Assembly: GCA_022071945.1 (NCBI GenBank)
Contig: JAJVIN010000015.1
Coordinates: forward strand, 168,411 to 232,410
Origin: Thermoanaerobaculia bacterium
Lineage (GTDB): Bacteria > Acidobacteriota > Thermoanaerobaculia > UBA5066
Direction: 5' to 3'
Length of the DNA stretch: 64,000 bases
Positions 17,812 to 28,220 of the stretch are shown piece after piece (position 1 is the stretch's first letter; each line of letters starts with the position of its first letter). The notes beneath the pieces are model-generated. The model saw only the letters and a list, made by a program, of their open reading frames with translations. It was not told the origin of the DNA and made no database searches. The position numbers and the translations under genes were made by a program.

Positions 17812-18753
17812 ATGCGCGTCGTCATCGCCCTGGGGGGCAACGCTCTCCTCAGGCGGGGAGAACCGATGACGGCCAGGGCCCAGCGGGAGAACGTCCGCAA
17901 GGCAGCCGAGGCCATGGCTCCCATCGGCCGTGAGCACCAGCTCGTCATCTCGCACGGCAACGGACCGCAGGTTGGTCTTCTGGCGCTGCAGGCCGCCAGC
18001 TACGGGGACGTCGAGCCTTATCCGCTCGACGTCCTCGGAGCCCAGACCGAGGGCATGATCGGCTACATGATCGAGCAGGAGCTCGGGAACATCCTGCCGT
18101 TCGAGGTTCCCTTCGCCACGATGCTCTCGATGACCGAGGTCGACCGGGACGACCCGGCCTTTTCGAACCCCACCAAGTTCATCGGCCCCGTCTACTCCGA
18201 GGAAGAAGCAACGAAGCTGGCCGCCGCGCGCGGCTGGACGGTGAAGCGCGACGGGGACAAGTTCCGCCGCGTCGTCGCTTCCCCGAAGCCGAAGAGGATC
18301 TTCCAGATCCGGCCCGTGAAGTGGCTCCTCGAGAAGGGGACGATCGTCATCTGCACGGGAGGAGGCGGCATCCCGACGATGTACGACGGGAACGGGAAGC
18401 TCCGCGGAATCGAGGCCGTCATCGACAAGGACCTCGCCAGCTCGCTTCTGGCCCGCGAGCTTGCGGCCGACTTCTTCATCATGGCCACTGACGCCGAGGC
18501 CGTCTACATCAACTACGGCACCCCGGTCCAGCGGGCCATCAAGCGTTCGAACCCGGCCGAGCTTCGGAAGTTCGACTTCCCGGCCGGCTCGATGGGCCCA
18601 AAGGTGGAGGCAGCCTGTGAGTTCGCCGAGTTGACGGGCAAGTCCGCCGCGATCGGGGCTCTCACCGACCTCGAGAGGATCCTCCGAGGAGAGGCCGGCA
18701 CGACCGTCACATCCTCGGCGGACGCCCTCGAGTACTGGCCCCCGCGACCCTGA
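17812..18753 (+). CDS. arcC: Carbamate kinase
   Basis: A 313-residue enzyme making ATP from carbamoyl phosphate and ADP. It starts at ATG 17812, with GAGGGGAAG upstream and 7 nt after argF. The N-terminal [11 protein letters not shown] is the amino-acid-kinase phosphate loop; [19 protein letters not shown] and AVIDKDLAS(S)LLA match carbamate kinase signatures. The C-terminal [15 protein letters not shown] is also typical. Together with OTC it forms the energy-yielding end of citrulline/arginine fermentation. A strong terminator follows. Confidence 0.93.
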   Translation: MRVVIALGGNALLRRGEPMTARAQRENVRKAAEAMAPIGREHQLVISHGNGPQVGLLALQAASYGDVEPYPLDVLGAQTEGMIGYMIEQELGNILPFEVPFATMLSMTEVDRDDPAFSNPTKFIGPVYSEEEATKLAAARGWTVKRDGDKFRRVVASPKPKRIFQIRPVKWLLEKGTIVICTGGGGIPTMYDGNGKLRGIEAVIDKDLASSLLARELAADFFIMATDAEAVYINYGTPVQRAIKRSNPAELRKFDFPAGSMGPKVEAACEFAELTGKSAAIGALTDLERILRGEAGTTVTSSADALEYWPPRP

Positions 18754-18763
18754 TGACGGACCC

Positions 18764-18801
18764 CCCGAAGGGTCGGGCGGCAAACCGCCGGACCCTTCGG
18801 G
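18764..18801. terminator. Bidirectional terminator hairpin between arcC and the efflux operon
   Basis: An 11-bp perfect stem CCCGAAGGGTC/GACCCTTCGGG is extended inward by GGCGG/CCGCC around a small CAAA-containing loop. It sits between two convergent genes, so it can serve both. No clear T-run, as is usual at this GC content. Confidence 0.75.
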
Positions 18802-18807
18802 CAGGCC

Positions 18808-21800
18808 TCACAGCGTACCCTTGACGTACTCCAGGGAAACTCGCGCGACGAGGTAGTCGCGACGCGCATTGGCGAGGTTCCCTTCCGCCTGAACGAGCGC
18901 GAGCTGGGCGTCGTCGACGTCGAGCCGGGTCTTCACTCCGAACTCGAACCCCTTCTCGGCCATCTCCAGAAGGCGGCGGGCCTGGGCGACGTTTCCGGCA
19001 AGCGCGCGCACGATCTCCGCGTTTTCGTTGACGGCGTCAACCGCCGCGCGAACCTGCAGGTGGAGGGCGTCCCGGGCCTGGGCGAGATCGAGTTCCGCCT
19101 TCGAAAGGTCGGCCCGGGCCTGGACGGTCCGGCCCTGGGTCTTCATTCCATCGAAGAACGGAAACGAGGCGTAGAGCCCGATGTTCCAGGTCTTCCCGTT
19201 GGCCGCGATGGGGCCGGCGTCCAGCCACTTCCAGCCCGCGGCCCCCTCGAGGTCGAGGCGAGGCTTGTTCCCCGCGCTGTAGATCTTGATGAACTCCTTG
19301 TAAACCGAGACCTGGTGAGCGAGCGCCATCAGGTCGGGACGGGTCGTGAGCGCGGTCTTCATGACGTCCTCGATGGCCGGAGCAGTTTCGACCGGGGCTT
19401 CGAGCGACCCTTTCACGTCCACCTTCCTTCCCTCCTGCGCGAGCAGAAGGCGGAGCCTTTCCTTCGCCAGGTGCACCGCGCTCGCCGAGCGGATCACGGG
19501 AGGCCGGGCGTTCTCCACGCCGACCCTGGCGGCCAGGACGTCATAGTCGGTCGCGGTTCCCAGCTCGAACCGGCGCTCCGCCTCCTTCAGGTGCCTCTCT
19601 CGCTGGCTCAGGAACTCCTTGGCGATCGTCTCGAGCTTGCGGGCGAGGAGCACGTCATAGAAGGCTGCCGTGGCCTCTCGGACGGCCAGTTGCCGCGTCG
19701 AGTTCATCTGGTCCTCGGCGGCCGAGATGCCGCTCTTTGCCGCCCGGATCGCCGCGCCGACCTGACCCCAGGTGAAGAGAGCTTGCTTCAGCTTCAGGTC
19801 CGTCAGTTTCTGAGTCTGCCCGGCAGGAAACATGTCCCCGAAGAGAGCCTGCATGCTCCCGTCCCAGCTTCGGAACCCCGCGGCCGACAGCTCGAGCCTC
19901 GGAAGCGCCGCCCCGCGCTCCTCGATGTACTTTCCCTGAACCCAATCCTGGTTCGCTCTCGCCTTCTCGACGTCGCGGTTCCTCTCCTGGACCGTCTGGA
20001 TGACCTCTTCCAAGGTGAGGATGATCTCGGCGTCAGAAGAGATCGCGATCTCGGCTCGGGCGGCGTCTGGCGCGGTCTGCGCGGCGTCCCCACCCAGAGC
20101 GGGAAGCGGCGCGAAGAGAGCGGCGATGAGAAGGCCGGACGCAATCGTCGTCGCGGAGCCGCCGTGGGCGTGGGCGTCCTGCTCCATGGCATTTGCCTTC
20201 AGCCACCGGCGATGAATCCAGGCGGCAAAGTCGTCCAGCACCGTGTAGACGACGGGCACGACCAGCAGCGTCAGAAGAGTCGACGTGATCAGACCGCCGA
20301 TGACGGCCCGCGCCATCGGCGCCCGCATCTCGGCCCCCTGCCCGATCGCGAGCGCCAGAGGCACCATGCCGAAGATCATCGCCAGGGTCGTCATCATGAT
20401 CGGCCGGAGGCGCGTCCGGCCCGCGGTGATGAGGGCCGTTCGCCGGTCCATCCCCTGGTGCCTGAGGACCTTCGTGTAGTCGATCAGGAGGATCGCGTTC
20501 TTCGTCACGAGCCCCATCAGCAGGATCAGACCGATGAGGGACATGATGTTCACCGTGTCGCCCGTCAGCAGGAGCATCCCGGCCATGCCGACGATGGAGA
20601 GCGGCAGGGACAGCATGATCGACATCGGGTCGATGAACGACTCGAACTGGGCCGCCAGGATCAGGTAGACGAAGACGACGGCCAGGATCAGCGCTTCCAG
20701 CATGTACCGGAAGCTCTCTTCCATGCGTTCGGCCTCACCCGGGAAGACGATCCGGTAGCCCGGCGCCATCTGGATCTTCGCCGCGGCCTCCCTTGTCTTC
20801 TGCACCGCCGTGCCGAGAGGCAAACCGTCGAGATTCGCGGTCAAGACGACCTCGCGGGAGAGGTCGCGCCTCGAGATCTCCGAGGGCGTCGTCGACCGTT
20901 CCGCGCGGACGAGCGACGAGAGCGGGACGAGCGCCGGAGTGCCGTCCCCGTCCGGGACGGCGATGCGCAGGTCTCCGATCTGCGTCACGTCCTGCCGCAT
21001 CGAAAGGGGGAGGCGCACCCGGACGTCGACCGCCTCGCCTTCCTCGTCCTCGAACGTCGTGACGGCCTGGCCACCGATCAGCGCTCCGATCGTCCGGGCG
21101 ATGGCGGGAGTCGCGAGCCCCGCGTCAGCGGCGCGCTCCCGGTCCACCACGAGCCTGTATTCCGGCAGGTCGAGTTCGAGAGTCACCTCGATGTCGACAA
21201 CGCCCGGGATCCCGTACACCGCGTCCTTCAGCTGGGCCGCGTACTGCTTCAGAAGCGGGATCTCCTCGCCCCTGATCGAGACCATCAGCGGTTTCTCCGC
21301 GAACTCGTCCGCCTGCATCTCGACCGAGGGGATGATCCCGGGGATCCCCTCGATCCGCTTGCGGGCTTCGCCAGCCAGGGCCACGGCGTGCTTCGTGCGC
21401 TGCGACTTGTCCTTCAGCTTCACGTAGACCCGCGCGTCGCGGACCGTCCCGGTCTCACCCGCGCCGATCGAGGCGTACGTGTGCTGGATCTCCGGCATGG
21501 CCTTCAGGGCGGTCAAGACGGCCGCCATCCGGCCCCGGGTCTCGGCGAAGGAGGCATCCGGCGCCGTCTTGAACTTGATCTGGAACTCGCCCTGGTCGTA
21601 CGGGACCATGAACTCGCTCTGCAAGCTGCCGAAGATGGCGAGTCCCGCCACGAAGGCCGCAAAGGCGAGGCCGAGCACCGTCTTTCTCCGGTCGAGGGCC
21701 CACCCGATCATCGCCTTGTAGCCGTCGGCGGTCCTGTCGAACCATTCGTTGAAGCGGTCAAGGATCCGGGCGATGAGGTGCCTCTTTCCCGTTCGCTCGA

Positions 21801-23277
21801 CGTCCGGGTCCACCCACCGCGAGGAAAGCATCGGGTCCAGGGTGAAGGAGACGAAGAGGGACACGAGGACCGCGAAGGCCACGGTGATCCCGAACTGGAA
21901 GAAAAAGCGGCCGATGATGCCCTTCATGAAGGCGACGGGAACGAAGACGGCAATGATCGACAGGCTCGTCGCCAGAACCGCGAGACCGATCTCGGCTGTG
22001 CCCTTCTTTGCGGCCGTCATGTGATCCTCGCCATGCTCGAGGTGCCGGACGATGTTTTCTCGAACGACGATGGCGTCGTCGATGAGGAGACCGATCGCCA
22101 GAGAGAGCGCCATCAGTGTCATGACGTTGAGGGTCATGTCGAGGAAGTACATGACGATGAAGGCGGAGATGACCGAGATCGGCAGCGTCAGGCCCGTGAT
22201 GACGGTCGACCTCCAGGAGTTCAGGAAGCAGAAGACGATCAGCACCGTCAGGATGCCGCCGAGGATGAGCGTGTTGGTGACGTCGTGGACCGACTCCTTG
22301 ATCATGATCGATCCATCCCGGACCAGCTCGATCTCGACGGATGGCGGCAGTTCGCCCCGGAGCCTCTCGATTTCCCTCGTGACGGCATCCACGACGCCGA
22401 CGGTGTTGGCCTTGGACTGCTTGAAGACGTCGACGGTGACGGCCGGCACGCCGCTCACGAGGGCGAGCGACCGCTGCTCCTCGGTTCCGTCTTCGACGTT
22501 GGCCACGTCCCCGAGGCTGATCGGGACCACGCCTCGCCGGGAGATGACCATCGAGGAGAACCCGGAAACGTCCCGCGGCTTTCCCGAGACGCGAACCGGG
22601 AGTTCCTGGTCTCCCCGGTTCAACCGCCCCAGCGGCGTGTTGACGTTCTCGCCCGAGAGCCCGGCGATGACCTCGTCGACGCCCATGCCGAGCGCGTCGA
22701 GCCGTGTGGGATCCACGTTGACGTTGACCTCGCGCTTGGTGTCGCCGACGAGTTCGACCTTGCCGACGCCGGGAAGGTTCTCGATCCTGCGCTTCACCTT
22801 CCGGTCGACGAGGGTCGTCAGCTCGCGGGCGGTCAGCTCCTTCGATCTCACCGCGAGCGAGACGATCGCCATTCCTCCGATGTCCAGCTTCTGGATGACG
22901 GGCTCCTCGATCGACTGAGGGAGTTCGTTCCTTATCGCCGCGATCTTCGAACGCGCGTCCTGCGCGGCGTCGTTGATGCGCACCTCGAGGTTGAACTCCA
23001 CGATCACGGTCGAGAGCCCCTCGCGCGAGATCGACATCACGTGCTTGACTCCCGAGATCGGGTTCACCGCCTGCTCGAGCTTCTTCGTGACCTCTCTCTC
23101 CACGGTCTCCGGAGAGGCGCCGGGGAACTGCGTGACGATCGAGAGGACCGGGATCTCGATGTCGGGGAACATGTCGATGGCGAGACGTCTGTAGGAGAAG
23201 GTACCGAGAGTGACCAGCGCCAGCATCAGGACCGTCGCGAAGACGGGGCGCTTGATGGAGATGTCTGACAGGAACAT
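18808..23277 (-). CDS. RND efflux pump fused to a TolC-type outer-membrane channel
   Basis: One uninterrupted 1489-codon frame. Residues 1-1030 form a full hydrophobe/amphiphile RND pump: N-terminal [19 protein letters not shown], the TM4 acidic relay in [21 protein letters not shown] and the second half to VVYTVLDDF. At residue 1031 (ATG at 20187) a signal-peptide-like segment begins ([17 protein letters not shown]). Residues about 1075-1489 form a TolC family protein with two similar coiled-coil halves ([28 protein letters not shown]). Pump and channel are normally separate genes. The internal segment could reinsert the chain into the membrane and be cleaved, or translation may re-initiate at 1031. 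The gene starts 3 nt after the adaptor gene. Confidence 0.88.
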   Translation of the reverse strand: MFLSDISIKRPVFATVLMLALVTLGTFSYRRLAIDMFPDIEIPVLSIVTQFPGASPETVEREVTKKLEQAVNPISGVKHVMSISREGLSTVIVEFNLEVRINDAAQDARSKIAAIRNELPQSIEEPVIQKLDIGGMAIVSLAVRSKELTARELTTLVDRKVKRRIENLPGVGKVELVGDTKREVNVNVDPTRLDALGMGVDEVIAGLSGENVNTPLGRLNRGDQELPVRVSGKPRDVSGFSSMVISRRGVVPISLGDVANVEDGTEEQRSLALVSGVPAVTVDVFKQSKANTVGVVDAVTREIERLRGELPPSVEIELVRDGSIMIKESVHDVTNTLILGGILTVLIVFCFLNSWRSTVITGLTLPISVISAFIVMYFLDMTLNVMTLMALSLAIGLLIDDAIVVRENIVRHLEHGEDHMTAAKKGTAEIGLAVLATSLSIIAVFVPVAFMKGIIGRFFFQFGITVAFAVLVSLFVSFTLDPMLSSRWVDPDVERTGKRHLIARILDRFNEWFDRTADGYKAMIGWALDRRKTVLGLAFAAFVAGLAIFGSLQSEFMVPYDQGEFQIKFKTAPDASFAETRGRMAAVLTALKAMPEIQHTYASIGAGETGTVRDARVYVKLKDKSQRTKHAVALAGEARKRIEGIPGIIPSVEMQADEFAEKPLMVSIRGEEIPLLKQYAAQLKDAVYGIPGVVDIEVTLELDLPEYRLVVDRERAADAGLATPAIARTIGALIGGQAVTTFEDEEGEAVDVRVRLPLSMRQDVTQIGDLRIAVPDGDGTPALVPLSSLVRAERSTTPSEISRRDLSREVVLTANLDGLPLGTAVQKTREAAAKIQMAPGYRIVFPGEAERMEESFRYMLEALILAVVFVYLILAAQFESFIDPMSIMLSLPLSIVGMAGMLLLTGDTVNIMSLIGLILLMGLVTKNAILLIDYTKVLRHQGMDRRTALITAGRTRLRPIMMTTLAMIFGMVPLALAIGQGAEMRAPMARAVIGGLITSTLLTLLVVPVVYTVLDDFAAWIHRRWLKANAMEQDAHAHGGSATTIASGLLIAALFAPLPALGGDAAQTAPDAARAEIAISSDAEIILTLEEVIQTVQERNRDVEKARANQDWVQGKYIEERGAALPRLELSAAGFRSWDGSMQALFGDMFPAGQTQKLTDLKLKQALFTWGQVGAAIRAAKSGISAAEDQMNSTRQLAVREATAAFYDVLLARKLETIAKEFLSQRERHLKEAERRFELGTATDYDVLAARVGVENARPPVIRSASAVHLAKERLRLLLAQEGRKVDVKGSLEAPVETAPAIEDVMKTALTTRPDLMALAHQVSVYKEFIKIYSAGNKPRLDLEGAAGWKWLDAGPIAANGKTWNIGLYASFPFFDGMKTQGRTVQARADLSKAELDLAQARDALHLQVRAAVDAVNENAEIVRALAGNVAQARRLLEMAEKGFEFGVKTRLDVDDAQLALVQAEGNLANARRDYLVARVSLEYVKGTL

Positions 23278-23280
23278 GGC

Positions 23281-24387
23281 TCAGGCTCCCGTCGTGGCCG
23301 GCTTCACCTTGTCGCCATCCCGGAGATTGAACGCTCCCCGCGTGACGACGTCCTCACCCGGGTTGAGACCTTTGATGATCTCAACTGTCTCTCCGGCGGC
23401 CGTGCCCGTCTCGACGACGCGGCGCTTCGCGACGCCTCCCTCGATGACGAAGACGGCCCCCTGGCGCGTGGCCGTGTCCCACGACTGCAGCGCGACTCGC
23501 GGAACCTGCAGGACGCCGGCGCGCTCGCCCGTCACGATCCGGCCCTTCACGAAGAGACCGGACTTGAGGGTCTCGTCCTTGTTCGGGACCTCCACCCGAA
23601 CCTTCACGGTCCGGCTGACCTCGTCCGTGGCGGGGTTGATGAAGGAGATCTTGCCGGAGAACTCCCGCGCGGGCAGGGCCTCCGTCGTGAAGACGAGAGG
23701 CTGCCCGACCCTGAGAACGGCGAGCCGCGAGGAGGGCACGGTCACGGTCAACTCCAGGACTCGGTTGTCGACGATGCGGAACATCGGCGGAGGGTTCCCC
23801 ATGTTCTCCACGTAGTCGCCCGCATTGACGGTCCGCCTCGCGACGACACCGTCGATCGGGGCCCTCAGCACGCTCTTGTCGAGGCGTGTCTCCACGACGG
23901 CGAGTTGTGCCCTCGCCGCGGCCAGGGCCGCCTCTCCCGCTTCCTTGGCGGTTCTGGCGTCATCCAGGCTCTGCTGCGTGGCAAGCCCGGCTTCCTTCAA
24001 CTTGATCGTCCGCTCCAGCTCTCGCGTGGCCCGGTTCGCGGACACTTCGGCTTGCAGGAGGGCTGCCTTCGCGGCCTGCGCCGAGGCCTCGGCTTCCTTC
24101 GTGTCGAGCCGGGCGAGGGGCGTCCCTTTCGTCACGCGGACCCATTCCGTGACGAAGACCTCGGCGACGGTGGCGGAGTACTCCGACTTGACGTCCACCT
24201 CGGACTTGGCCGCGAGGGTGCCGACGATCTCGATGGACTCCTCGAGCTTCGCCGTCGCGGCCTTCATGGTGTCGACGGCGACGGCGGGGCGGCCCCCGCC
24301 GGCCTCGGTCACTGCCTTGCCCGCGCAGCCAGCGATCGCCAGGGCGGCGAGGATCGGCGCCGCCAGGAGTGTGCGTTTGTTCTTCAT
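23281..24387 (-). CDS. RND efflux periplasmic adaptor (membrane fusion) lipoprotein
   Basis: A 368-residue HlyD/AcrA-type adaptor. The N-terminus LAALAIAGC is a lipobox with Cys21 as lipid anchor. The lipoyl half motifs (VGTLAAKSEVDVKSEYSATV and VLRAPIDGVVARRTVNAGDYV) flank an Ala/Glu-rich coiled-coil hairpin (about residues 90-165); a beta-barrel and membrane-proximal domain follow. It links the inner-membrane pump to the outer channel. It starts 1 nt after the tetR stop and ends 3 nt before the pump-channel gene, so all three form one operon. Confidence 0.92.
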   Translation of the reverse strand: MKNKRTLLAAPILAALAIAGCAGKAVTEAGGGRPAVAVDTMKAATAKLEESIEIVGTLAAKSEVDVKSEYSATVAEVFVTEWVRVTKGTPLARLDTKEAEASAQAAKAALLQAEVSANRATRELERTIKLKEAGLATQQSLDDARTAKEAGEAALAAARAQLAVVETRLDKSVLRAPIDGVVARRTVNAGDYVENMGNPPPMFRIVDNRVLELTVTVPSSRLAVLRVGQPLVFTTEALPAREFSGKISFINPATDEVSRTVKVRVEVPNKDETLKSGLFVKGRIVTGERAGVLQVPRVALQSWDTATRQGAVFVIEGGVAKRRVVETGTAAGETVEIIKGLNPGEDVVTRGAFNLRDGDKVKPATTGA

Positions 24388-24388
24388 T

Positions 24389-25003
24389 TCATGATCTCCG
24401 CGTCTTCTTCGGGGTCTCGACGCCGGTGAAGAGCACGTCGAGGAGCTTCAGCAACCGCTCTCTCGTCAGGACCCGTTCTGGATGGATGAGCTGGAGGTCC
24501 ATGGCAAGCTGAAGGATGCCGAGGACCCCGAGGGTGATGTCTTCGGGATCGGCGGCCCGGAACTCCCCGGACTCGATCCCGCGCTGGGCGATACCGATCA
24601 TTTCTTGTTCTATCCGCCGGTGGAAGGTCTCGAGGTCGATCGCGGGAACCCCCTGCGGCGGGCCCCAGAAGATGGCGTTCATCAGGCGGACCGCCGGCTG
24701 GTTCTCTAGAAACAGGTCGAAAACCCCGAGGCACAGCGCCGTGATCCTCTCTCTGGCGGTCTTGCCCGGCTCGGACAGGCTGGCCGTGAGCGTCGCCTGG
24801 AACTGCTGTTCCACCGACTTCCAGATCTCGATGTAGAGGCCTGCCTTGTTGCGGAAGTAGTAGTAGAGGACTGGCTTGGTGACGCGCGCCCCTTCGACGA
24901 TCTCCCGGACGCTCGTGGCCGCGTACCCGCGCGACGTGAAGAGTTCAGTGGCGGCCGAAAGGAGACGATCGCGCGCCGGGATGTCATCCGGGGCATGTTC
25001 CAT
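24389..25003 (-). CDS. TetR/AcrR family repressor of the efflux operon
   Basis: About 204 residues from ATG 25003, supported by GGAGG upstream; ATG 25033 is a longer alternative but lies inside the operator. The N-terminal helix-turn-helix reads RDRLLSAATELFTSRGYAATSV, then KPVLYYYFRNKAGLY, classic TetR. The C-terminal ligand domain is variable. The gene is first in the operon with the adaptor and pump, and an 18-bp palindrome lies 29 bp upstream, so autorepression relieved by a pump substrate is likely. Confidence 0.9.
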   Translation of the reverse strand: MEHAPDDIPARDRLLSAATELFTSRGYAATSVREIVEGARVTKPVLYYYFRNKAGLYIEIWKSVEQQFQATLTASLSEPGKTARERITALCLGVFDLFLENQPAVRLMNAIFWGPPQGVPAIDLETFHRRIEQEMIGIAQRGIESGEFRAADPEDITLGVLGILQLAMDLQLIHPERVLTRERLLKLLDVLFTGVETPKKTRRS

Positions 25004-25031
25004 CTCGCGTTCCTCCGGGCGGCGGCTGAGC

Positions 25032-25049
25032 ACCTACCGACCGGTAGGT
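25032..25049. promoter_or_regulatory. TetR-type operator
   Basis: Inverted repeat ACCTACC-GACC-GGTAGGT with perfect 7-bp arms and a 4-nt centre, just upstream of the tetR-adaptor-pump operon. Its sequence and size are typical of AcrR/TetR operators, which supports autoregulation. Confidence 0.75.
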
Positions 25050-25509
25050 AAATATGAGCCCGATCCAGGGGAACGTCAAGGGGGCCCGTTCGTTTTTCCC
25101 GCCCAGCGGGGGCTGGCCTTGCGAACGGGTCTCGTTCAGAGGATGGCACTTGGTGCCGAAACTGTTACTTCCGCGGATTCGTCCGGACCTGATTCCGGTG
25201 AAGCAAGCTCTCGCCGCCGTCTTTGCGTTCGCCGTCACCGCACTTGCCACGACGAGTTCCGCTGACGAGCCCCATGTCAGGCGGCTCATTCTCCCCGCCA
25301 TTCTCACCCCGGAGGAGACGGGGCCATGTACTGGGACTCCTTCACAGTGACGCGGACTCCGGCCCCTTGACCTTCCGCCACGCATGGACAGTCCGGTCCC
25401 AGCCTGGGCCCGGGCACGACGAGATCCGGTGTTCGGAGAGGGGTTCGGGCGTTGACGCGGCCGCGGCTGTGGGGACTGCGGGCCACTCGCCCTTGCGCCC
25501 CCGGAAGCG
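25050..25509. other. Intergenic stretch with only a doubtful short ORF
   Basis: About 460 bases with no convincing gene. A GTG-initiated plus-strand frame at 25198-25350 encodes 50 residues, beginning with a signal-peptide-like stretch (KQALAAVFAFAVTALATTSSA) and ending after PEETGPCTGTPSQ. It lacks a ribosome site and may be the broken start of a lost secreted-protein gene. Nothing else is recognised. Confidence 0.35.
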
Positions 25510-26304
25510 TCACGCTCCGCGGGTCTCCCACCAGATGAAGGCCCAACGACGCGGCTTTCCGCCCTCTCTTGCCCGCTCTGGGTTGGCGTCATACCAGGCC
25601 CGGAGCCGCTCCTTCTCCCTTGGGCTCAGCTCACCCAGTGAGAAGGCCACCCGGCGGAGGAAGGATTCGAAGTCCGGTGCCACGGCGCGCCGGTTCTCGA
25701 CCTCGATGTAGTCGACCCGGGGGTGCCGGCCCATCTGGTACAGGATGTTGAGAACGTAGATGTAGTCCGGCAAGGGCGGGGGGGCATACCCCAGGGCCTC
25801 GAGGACATCGGTGTCCACGAAACGGCCGCCCACCAGGCTCGTGAGGTAGACGCGCCGGTTCGCCCGGGCATCCAGCTTCGCCAGGGCGTCGGCCATGTCG
25901 TTGACGAGGGTCGAGCGGGAGGCGACGACGACGTCGCATGCCGGCACGCCTGTCCAGTCGTCCTCCCAGGCGCGCTCGATCGCCTCGACGTTGCTGATGC
26001 CACGCGTGGCGGCGTTCTCCATCATCACGCTCAGCATTCCCGGGCTGTAGTCAAGGCCGTAGACGCGTGTGAGACGGCCGGCGACGGCCAGCGCGATGGT
26101 GCCCGGACCGCAGCCGACATCGAGGAGGGTCGCGCAGCCCGAGAGGTCCATCCGGCGGACGAACTCGTCCATGTAGCGCCCATCGGTCTCCCGCCTCATC
26201 TCTGCGGCACGTGCGTCCCAGGCTTCGGGCGGCTTCACGCGCCGGCGGCTCGCGGCGAGGTGCTCGCGGTACATCCGGCCGAAGTCGATGTCGAGGATGG
26301 TCAC
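25510..26304 (-). CDS. Class I SAM-dependent methyltransferase
   Basis: A 264-residue enzyme. LLDVGCGPGTIALAVAG is motif I for SAM binding, GLDYSPGML follows as motif II, and DVVVASRSTLV occupies the motif III/IV position. The N-terminal extension (RMYREHLAASRRRVKPPEAWDARA) precedes the fold; the C-terminal end is basic and Trp-rich. The substrate is unknown. It lies downstream of the importer genes on the same strand (165-nt gap), a location where methyltransferases often accompany corrinoid or metal-chelate uptake. Confidence 0.82.
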   Translation of the reverse strand: MTILDIDFGRMYREHLAASRRRVKPPEAWDARAAEMRRETDGRYMDEFVRRMDLSGCATLLDVGCGPGTIALAVAGRLTRVYGLDYSPGMLSVMMENAATRGISNVEAIERAWEDDWTGVPACDVVVASRSTLVNDMADALAKLDARANRRVYLTSLVGGRFVDTDVLEALGYAPPPLPDYIYVLNILYQMGRHPRVDYIEVENRRAVAPDFESFLRRVAFSLGELSPREKERLRAWYDANPERAREGGKPRRWAFIWWETRGA

Positions 26305-26469
26305 TTTGCGTCCTCCACCGCGATCTCTCGGCCGCGGTCTCTCACGGCGCGGACCCGCGACGCGGATTGGGCGAAGGCTCCGGAAACGGCGACCACCACG
26401 AACGCCTCCTCCGCCCTTGCGACGCGGCAGGAGGAGGCCATGGCGCTTCCGGAGCCGGAGCGCGGCGCG

Positions 26470-27234
26470 TCACGGCTGCCTCGACGCGGAAGGCAAGCTG
26501 GCGGCGACGGTCTCGACGTCGGCGCCGTAGAGCGTGGCCAGCCGGCCGGTCGTGGCGGTCTCGCGCGCGGCGCCCTGGGCGACGATGCGTCCGGCCTTCA
26601 GGAGCGCGATCCGATCCGCGACCTTGAGGGCATGTTCCGGCTGGTGGGTCGACATGAGGATGCCGACTCCGTCCCGTCGGAGCCGGTCGATCTCAGAGAG
26701 CACGCGAAGCTGATTGCCGAAATCGAGGCTCGCCGTCGGCTCGTCCAAGATGAGGGCCTCCGCCTCCTGGGCGAGCGCCCGCGCAATGAGGGCGAGCTGG
26801 CGCTCGCCGCCGGAGATCCGGGTGTAGACACGCGAAGAGAGCGAAGCGATCCCGAGCCTCTCCAGCGCCGTCCCGACGGCCTTGCGATCGTGGGCCGACG
26901 GGGCCGAGAACCGGCCCAGTCGCGCGGTTCGGCCCATCAGCACGACGTCCTCGACCGTGAACGCGAAGAGCCCGGCATGAGCCTGGGGCACGTAGCCCAG
27001 GTAGCGGGCCAGCTCGTGGCGAGGCCATCGCGAGAGCGGCCGGCCCGCGACCCGCACTTCTCCGGCGATCGGCGGCAGGACGCCCAGGAGGGTCCGGAAC
27101 AGGGTGGTCTTGCCGCCGCCGTTGGGACCGAGCAGACAGAGGATCTCTCCTCCCGAGAGGGTCAGGTCGAGTCCCTCACCGACAACGGTCCCCCGGTATC
27201 CGACGGAAAGGCCGAAGGCCTCGAGCAGGTTCAC
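26470..27234 (-). CDS. ABC importer ATPase, iron-siderophore/cobalamin type (FecE/BtuD-like)
   Basis: 254 residues from GTG 27234, which overlaps the permease stop by 4 bp and therefore fixes the start. Walker A is GPNGGGKTTL, the Q-loop region VPQAHAG, the signature ISGGERQ, Walker B LILDEPTAS and the H-loop STHQPEHA. The arrangement (binding protein - permease - ATPase) matches type II ABC importers for ferric siderophores, heme or cobalamin. An upstream extension of the frame into the permease gene is a shadow and was not used. Confidence 0.9.
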   Translation of the reverse strand: MNLLEAFGLSVGYRGTVVGEGLDLTLSGGEILCLLGPNGGGKTTLFRTLLGVLPPIAGEVRVAGRPLSRWPRHELARYLGYVPQAHAGLFAFTVEDVVLMGRTARLGRFSAPSAHDRKAVGTALERLGIASLSSRVYTRISGGERQLALIARALAQEAEALILDEPTASLDFGNQLRVLSEIDRLRRDGVGILMSTHQPEHALKVADRIALLKAGRIVAQGAARETATTGRLATLYGADVETVAASLPSASRQP

Positions 27235-28220
27235 GCCGCCCTGTCGCTCCTGGCGAGAAGCATGAGAAAGGCGGGGGCGCCAACGATGGCCGTGAGAACG
27301 CCCAGAGGCAGCTCGATGCCCGCCACGTTCCGCGCCAGCGTGTCGGCAGCCACCAGAAACGCCGCTCCGAGCAGGATGCTCGCCGGCAGCAGGCGGGAGA
27401 ACTCCGGCCCCACCAGCAGGCGCGCGGCGTGCGGGATCAAGAGCCCCACCCATCCGACGATGCCGGCGATGGCCACGGCGGCCGCGGACATGAGAGTCGC
27501 CGAGACGATCAAGATGAATCGCAGGCGCGGGACATTCACGCCAAGGGCCGCGGCTTCCTCGTCGGCGAGCGTCAGGAGGTTGACTCGCCACCTCAGCAGG
27601 AACATCGGGATCAACCCCGCCGCGACGAGGGGGGCAGCCCGGACGAGATCGCGCGTCGCCACCGTCTGCAAGCCCCCGAGCAGCCAGAAGGTGATGGCCG
27701 GCAGCTGCACGGTGGGGTCGGCGAGCACTTTCACGAGGGCGATTCCGGCCGAAAACAGAGTGCCCGCGGCCACCCCGGCCAAGACGAGAACGAGCACCGG
27801 ATCGTGCCGCCGGACCCAGCCGGCGATCATCCAGACCAGCCCCACCGCCGTCAGGCCGCCGAGGAAGGCGAGCGCCTGCACGTGGAGGAGCGACAGGCCC
27901 GTCAGGATGGCGAGCGATGCACCCAGCCCTGCCCCGGCCGAGACGCCGAGGATGTCGGGTGAGACCAGCGGGTTGCGGAACATCGCCTGGTAGGTCGCCC
28001 CGGCGCTGGAGAGGGCTGCCCCCACCAGCAGGCCGGCGAGCACCCTCGGCAGCCGCAGGCTCCAGACCACGACGGCCGCGTCTCCTTCCCCCCCGGGTCC
28101 GGCGAGCAGGAGCCGGGCCACCTCGACGGGCGAGAGCGGAAACGGGCCGGCTCCCAGGCCGGTCAGCACCGCGAGAAGGAGCAGGCCCCAGAGTAGGAGA
28201 CGGGGCCACCAAGGCTTCAA
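27231..28220 (-). CDS. FecCD-family ABC importer permease
   Basis: A 329-residue protein with about ten membrane helices. Typical FecCD landmarks are RLPRVLAGLLVGAALSSAGA, then FRNPLVSPDILGVSAGAGLGA, and GWVGLLIPHAARLLVG. It overlaps the binding protein gene (28217-28220) and the ATPase gene (27231-27234) by 4 bp each, indicating a tightly coupled operon. The substrate is probably a metal chelate or corrinoid; the sequence does not decide. Confidence 0.92.
   Translation of the reverse strand: MKPWWPRLLLWGLLLLAVLTGLGAGPFPLSPVEVARLLLAGPGGEGDAAVVVWSLRLPRVLAGLLVGAALSSAGATYQAMFRNPLVSPDILGVSAGAGLGASLAILTGLSLLHVQALAFLGGLTAVGLVWMIAGWVRRHDPVLVLVLAGVAAGTLFSAGIALVKVLADPTVQLPAITFWLLGGLQTVATRDLVRAAPLVAAGLIPMFLLRWRVNLLTLADEEAAALGVNVPRLRFILIVSATLMSAAAVAIAGIVGWVGLLIPHAARLLVGPEFSRLLPASILLGAAFLVAADTLARNVAGIELPLGVLTAIVGAPAFLMLLARSDRAA

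Noticed and set aside
19060..23268. A 1402-codon open frame antisense to the RND-TolC gene
   Set aside because: It is a by-product of high-GC codon bias opposite a strongly conserved gene. Its translation is Arg/Asp/Gly-rich with no recognisable domain.
25198..25350. A 50-residue signal-peptide-like ORF as a firm gene
   Set aside because: No ribosome site, no homology recognised, and the mature part would be only about 25 residues; noted only as intergenic content.
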